The position numbers and the translations under genes are program-made. Below the pieces are notes generated by a model. It saw only the letters and a program-made list of their open reading frames with translations, was not told where the DNA came from and searched no databases. 10,566 nucleotides of DNA, taken from the NCBI GenBank assembly GCA_964604045.1, contig CAZRXM010000035.1:1-10566 (forward strand), read 5' to 3'. Every line of letters begins with the position of its first letter. Within the stretch, counting starts at the first letter, position 1. This DNA comes from DRVP01 sp964604045 (GTDB taxonomy: Archaea; Thermoproteota; Bathyarchaeia; Bathyarchaeales; Bathycorpusculaceae). Below are positions 8,136 to 10,566 of this stretch, in pieces.

Positions 8136-8467
8136 TAGATGTTGACAAGGCCATAGCCATAGCCGTTAAAACGGGTAAAGTCTACTTCGGTGCAAACACG
8201 GCTATCAAAAGTGCGAAAACCGGGAGGGCGAAAATGATCATAATCGCATCCAACTGTCCAGAGGAAATCCGCAACGACCTCGAATACTACTGCAAGCTCT
8301 CCGGCACACCGTTAATCGTTTACAAGGGGACGTCAACGGATCTGGCCATGGTTTGTGGAAAACCCTTCATAGTTTCAGCGTTAACTATAAGAGACCCCGG
8401 CGACTCAGACATTCTTAAACTAGTAGAGACTGATAGAGAAGCGGAGTCCAGCGGAGGGGGCGAATGA
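8132..8467 (+). CDS. rpl30e: ribosomal protein L30e (eL30)
   Basis: A 111-residue protein of the L7Ae/L30e/S12e RNA-binding family, a component of the archaeal large ribosomal subunit. It shows the family core: an N-terminal helix followed by GKVYFGANTAIKSAKTGRA, a hydrophobic strand with IIIASNCPEEIRNDLEYYC, then GTPLIVYKGTSTDLAMVCGKPF. The position between rpoA and nusA is the classic archaeal gene order. This rules out its paralogue L7Ae, which is normally encoded elsewhere. The ATG overlaps the rpoA stop (ATGA), pointing to translational coupling. The acidic, glycine-rich C-terminal tail (SSGGGE) is encoded by the same bases that form the purine-rich ribosome binding site of nusA. Confidence 0.93.
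   Translation: MIDVDKAIAIAVKTGKVYFGANTAIKSAKTGRAKMIIIASNCPEEIRNDLEYYCKLSGTPLIVYKGTSTDLAMVCGKPFIVSALTIRDPGDSDILKLVETDREAESSGGGE
8452..8461 (+). promoter_or_regulatory. strong ribosome binding site of nusA inside rpl30e
   Basis: CGGAGGGGGC, near the 3' end of rpl30e, is the strongest Shine-Dalgarno-like stretch in the operon and sits a few bases before the nusA ATG at 8464. Together with the ATGA overlap it supports that start. Confidence 0.55.
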
Positions 8468-8901
8468 CCAGCGGCATAAAATTCACAACAACAGAAATGA
8501 AGTATATTGCTCTCTTCGAAAGTATAAGCGGCGCCAGCGTCAAAGATTGCATAATCGATGAGGAGCAGGGCCGCGTGATCTTCGTTGTAAAGGAAGGCGA
8601 CTTGGGTGCAGCCATAGGCAAAGGTGGAAGAAACATAAGACTTCTAGAGAAGATGACGGGAAAAAAACATGAGGTAATTGAGTACTCAGACGATCCCGTC
8701 CAGTTCATTAAAAACGCCCTGAAACCGGCCACCGTTCAAGAGGTTAGAATAACCGAAAGACCCGACGGGAAAACCATCGCCGTAGTCACCGTTCACCCGA
8801 GGGACAAGGGCGTCGCCATAGGCAAAAATGGCAGAAACGCCGAGCGCCTACGCATGCTTGTAAGGCGGTACTTCCAAATCCAAAACGTCAGCATAGTCTA
8901 A
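8464..8901 (+). CDS. nusA: archaeal transcription factor NusA (two KH domains)
   Basis: The 145-residue protein consists only of two KH RNA-binding domains, as usual for archaeal NusA; the N-terminal polymerase-binding and S1 domains of bacterial NusA are missing. The GxxG loops are visible as GKGG (52-55) in KH1 and GKNG (120-123) in KH2, each preceded by the AIG segment. The protein is thought to bind RNA and act in transcription elongation or termination, though its archaeal role is less clear than in bacteria. The start overlaps the rpl30e stop as ATGA. In many archaea rps12 follows nusA; here a short membrane protein follows after a 12-base gap. Confidence 0.95.
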   Translation: MTSGIKFTTTEMKYIALFESISGASVKDCIIDEEQGRVIFVVKEGDLGAAIGKGGRNIRLLEKMTGKKHEVIEYSDDPVQFIKNALKPATVQEVRITERPDGKTIAVVTVHPRDKGVAIGKNGRNAERLRMLVRRYFQIQNVSIV

Positions 8902-8913
8902 AAGGCTGGAAAA

Positions 8914-9099
8914 GTGAAAATGAAGAAAAAGCCAGCCGCTTTCATAACGATTCTCTTAGCACTGAACTTGGTCGGCGAAGCCTCAGCGGCAGAAGGCGAA
9001 TCCCCAATAAACAGTTTTCTAGGCAGCCCCCTGCTGGCGTTGACGGCAATAATGGTGGTAGACGTAATAGCCTTTCTCTATCGGAAACTAAAAAAGTAA
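8914..9099 (+). CDS. small membrane protein with signal peptide, unknown function
   Basis: I do not recognise this 61-residue protein (GTG start at 8914; an in-frame ATG at 8920 gives 59). The layout is clear: basic start (KMKKK), hydrophobic segment 7-21, a signal-peptidase-like site ASA/AE after residue 25, a short polar linker AEGESPINS, then one membrane segment about 39-55 containing an aspartate (D50), and a basic tail RKLKK. If the leader is cleaved, the mature form is a short single-span protein with an external N-terminus and a cytoplasmic basic end; if not, a two-span hairpin. It starts 12 bases after nusA on the same strand, so it is probably co-transcribed. The ribosome binding site (around GGCTGG) is weak. 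It is not the Sec61-beta/SecG type, which lacks a signal peptide. Coding status rests on this composition and its position. Confidence 0.5.
   Translation: MKMKKKPAAFITILLALNLVGEASAAEGESPINSFLGSPLLALTAIMVVDVIAFLYRKLKK
9090..9095 (-). terminator. possible U-tract terminator of the smc-kleisin-KITE operon
   Basis: On the minus strand a run of six T occurs 37 bases after the KITE gene stop. Archaeal intrinsic termination relies on such tracts and often needs no hairpin. It lies inside the end of the small membrane protein gene on the opposite strand, so the two operons' 3' ends would overlap. A short palindrome TAAACgGTTTA (9118-9128) precedes it. Confidence 0.25.
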
Positions 9100-9131
9100 A
9101 CGCAAGCGCATGGTCTCTAAACGGTTTACCT

Positions 9132-9692
9132 TCACTTGGATAGAAGCAGATCTATCAACGCTTTTTGGTCCACCTCCGCCCTTGTCCGCCAGTCCAAATA
9201 CAGCTGTTCATGTTCGTCTTGGGCTATGTAGCCATAGCGGACGTAACGGTCTATGTTAAGGCTTGCCTTCCAACCAGGCAGTTTTTCACGTAGGAGTTCT
9301 TCAACCTCTTTGCGGGGGGCCTTCCCCCTTTTCGAGATTATGTAAGCTATAGTTATAGCCAGCCCAGCCAAGTCGTCTATTCGCCACCCTATCATTTTTG
9401 CCTCTTTAGGCGTCAAATCGCCTCGCAGCGTAATGTAGAATCTTGCCCTATCCAAATCCTCCAGGGTAGCTTTTTCAGATAGGGGTTTTTCTCCCTCTTC
9501 AAAAACCATTTTAACTTGAAGGTCTAAAGGTTTTAAGTACTCATCCAGTATGTTTAGGACTTTCGGGTAGTCTGAACCTAATGCTTTCCGGAGTTCCCAG
9601 CCCTTCACTCCCGGCTTTTTGTGGCGTCTGTAGAAAAGCATGTGAACGGCGCGTTTGATTTTGCTAGCGTAAACGGCTTTCCGCTTACTCAT
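9132..9692 (-). CDS. KITE tandem winged-helix protein (ScpB position; MAGE/Nse3-like)
   Basis: The 186-residue protein fits a KITE subunit, the tandem winged-helix partner of kleisins in SMC complexes. A first winged helix spans about 9-92 (KIKRAVHMLF, helix KVLNILDEYLKPLDL, strand ARFYITLRGDL). A second spans about 105-168 (LAGLAITIAYIISKRGKAPRKEVEELL, then a recognition-type helix NIDRYVRYGYI). It ends in LYLDWRTRAEVDQ (164-175), a basic-aromatic segment resembling the WGPRA..E ending of MAGE/Nse3 proteins. The spacing of the features also fits MAGE. It lacks the extended acidic tail seen in many ScpB proteins. Its ATG overlaps the kleisin stop (ATGA), and AGGGGGGA about 10 bases upstream is its ribosome binding site. 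The fold assignment is from pattern and context; whether it is a divergent ScpB or a true Nse3 relative cannot be settled by eye. Confidence 0.65.
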   Translation of the reverse strand: MSKRKAVYASKIKRAVHMLFYRRHKKPGVKGWELRKALGSDYPKVLNILDEYLKPLDLQVKMVFEEGEKPLSEKATLEDLDRARFYITLRGDLTPKEAKMIGWRIDDLAGLAITIAYIISKRGKAPRKEVEELLREKLPGWKASLNIDRYVRYGYIAQDEHEQLYLDWRTRAEVDQKALIDLLLSK

Positions 9693-10522
9693 ATGGCTTC
9701 AGTCCCCCCTCTTTTCCATCTTTCCCACTCTTCACGGGTTATAGCTATGGGAAGTGAGACCAGCTGTCTTTTTCCCGTTCGCTTTTGCTGCTTTTCGAAA
9801 GGTTTAACGAAAATCTCCTCTTCAAGCGGGTAAACCTCAAGGGTTGCATATCCATAAGTGACAAGGAAACTAGTCAGGAAGGCTCTGTGAACCGTCTCCT
9901 CAAAAGTTTCAGCGCCCACAAAATCCCAATAACGGATTTTCCCCTCTTCGCCTTTCTCCGCTACAAGCCTCTTCAACTCGTTCCAGAAGCTCTCTAATTC
10001 CTCCGTGAAGGCTTTATCCCGCAGAATTTCCAGCCTCAAAAGTTCCTCCCGAGAGGCTACGCCACCTATTTCCTCAGGGCGTGGGAAATCCTTCCACCTA
10101 TCCCTTATGGGCGGGAGGCTTTCCCAGTAAATTAGCGCTTCCCTTAGGCTGTGGAGGGAGATCTGTTCAAGTTCAACTATTGGACGCCAAGCGCCGAGAA
10201 AAGCCTCCACAAAGGCTTCCTTGTCAAGGATTTTTATTTTCTCCTCTAAGAGAAATGGGTCCGTGTATAAGGATGTGGAGCGATGTTTAACCCATTCGCT
10301 TTGAAGTTTCACAACAGAAGCGAGGTGGTTTATGGCTTCAGCATCCAAACAAAGGTCTTCGGGCTGCTCCCAGTCTGGGAAAAATTCCCTTAAAATCCTA
10401 ATTATCTCGTCCACGTCCAACAGAAAAGGGTCGAGACCGCGCTCTTCAACAGTCTTACACATTTCAATTATCCTTTGAAGTCTCTCCCGCCCAATTTTAA
10501 CGCGCTCCTTCTTCGACTGCAT
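9689..10522 (-). CDS. scpA: ScpA-type kleisin of an SMC complex
   Basis: The 277-residue protein fits the kleisin that closes the SMC ring. The N-terminal part matches the archaeal/bacterial ScpA pattern: GLDPFLLDVDEIIRIL (29-44; compare LDPW.IDI..I) and then the helix INHLASVVKLQSEWVKH (64-80), where ScpA has A..L...KS. The middle (about 85-200) is charged and helical, as in kleisin linkers that bind KITE subunits. The C-terminal winged helix is ETFEETVHRAFLTSFLVTYG then ATLEVYPLEEEIFV (205-239; compare E.V.TFLALL.L and Q...FGEI.I). A basic tail of about 35 residues follows. GAGGTT 5 bases before the ATG supports the start. It overlaps the upstream reading frame as TGATG and the downstream KITE gene as ATGA, so all three are probably translated together. 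Confidence 0.8.
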   Translation of the reverse strand: MQSKKERVKIGRERLQRIIEMCKTVEERGLDPFLLDVDEIIRILREFFPDWEQPEDLCLDAEAINHLASVVKLQSEWVKHRSTSLYTDPFLLEEKIKILDKEAFVEAFLGAWRPIVELEQISLHSLREALIYWESLPPIRDRWKDFPRPEEIGGVASREELLRLEILRDKAFTEELESFWNELKRLVAEKGEEGKIRYWDFVGAETFEETVHRAFLTSFLVTYGYATLEVYPLEEEIFVKPFEKQQKRTGKRQLVSLPIAITREEWERWKRGGTEAI

Positions 10523-10566
10523 CAGGCAACCTCTTTAACTATTGATTTTCCCTCCACGTTCTGAAC
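10522..10566 (-). CDS. smc: 3' end of a probable SMC chromosome-segregation ATPase gene
   Basis: Only the last 14 codons and the stop are in the window: VQNVEGKSIVKEVA, ending in TGA at 10524-10522. This is the only minus-strand frame open to the window edge, and its stop forms TGATG with the kleisin start. SMC proteins typically end soon after a GVT....GVSKVVSV segment, and V-QNVEGKSIVKEV fits that pattern. With a kleisin and a KITE gene directly downstream, SMC is the expected product. The identification depends on a very short peptide plus context. Confidence 0.55.
   Translation of the reverse strand, partial: VQNVEGKSIVKEVA

Noticed and set aside
9621..10290. Plus-strand open frames opposite the kleisin and KITE genes
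   Set aside because: No ribosome binding sites or family resemblance; the minus-strand frames have coupled starts, good binding sites and recognisable domains.
1..10566. CRISPR array, insertion sequence, integrase, attachment-site duplication or defence genes
   Set aside because: No regularly spaced repeats, terminal inverted repeats or such proteins were seen. A tRNA beside a decayed gene can mark integration, but no duplicated tRNA end was found in the window.

Overview
The window is archaeal. It holds an archaeal-type RNA polymerase operon with an undivided B subunit gene and an undivided A subunit gene, followed by L30e and a short two-KH NusA, with TATA/BRE-like promoter sequences and ATGA gene overlaps. 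An undivided rpoA points to the thaumarchaeal/aigarchaeal/bathyarchaeal side of the TACK group rather than to euryarchaea or Sulfolobales. My best guess is a Bathyarchaeia-like genome, but that placement is inference.

Left edge (1-944). The first 58 bases are the 5' part of a tRNA-Leu(CAA) gene on the minus strand, cut by the window edge. The anticodon stem is not completed, which suggests an intron just after the anticodon. Next, on the plus strand, are the remains of a YdjM-like membrane-bound metal-dependent hydrolase gene (about 175-794). It reads as one protein only if four single-base deletions are repaired. A promoter and leader region (795-944) then leads into the polymerase operon.

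Centre (945-9099). rpoB, rpoA, rpl30e and nusA are tightly packed: rpoB stops immediately before the rpoA ATG, and rpoA/rpl30e and rpl30e/nusA overlap as ATGA. They make the two catalytic RNA polymerase subunits, a ribosomal protein and a transcription factor. The usual archaeal flanking genes (rpoH upstream, rps12/rps7 downstream) are absent. In the downstream position is a 59-61 residue protein with a signal peptide and one membrane segment that I do not recognise.

Right edge (9132-10566, minus strand, convergent). This is an apparent chromosome-organisation operon. The last 14 codons of a probable SMC protein overlap (TGATG) a ScpA-type kleisin, which overlaps (ATGA) a tandem winged-helix KITE protein. 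The KITE protein looks at least as much like the MAGE/Nse3 type as like ScpB. Together they would give the three parts of an SMC-kleisin-KITE complex.

There is no defence system, CRISPR array or insertion sequence. The points most worth follow-up are the MAGE/Nse3-like KITE subunit, the frameshifted hydrolase gene, the unsplit rpoA, and the small membrane protein at the end of the polymerase operon.
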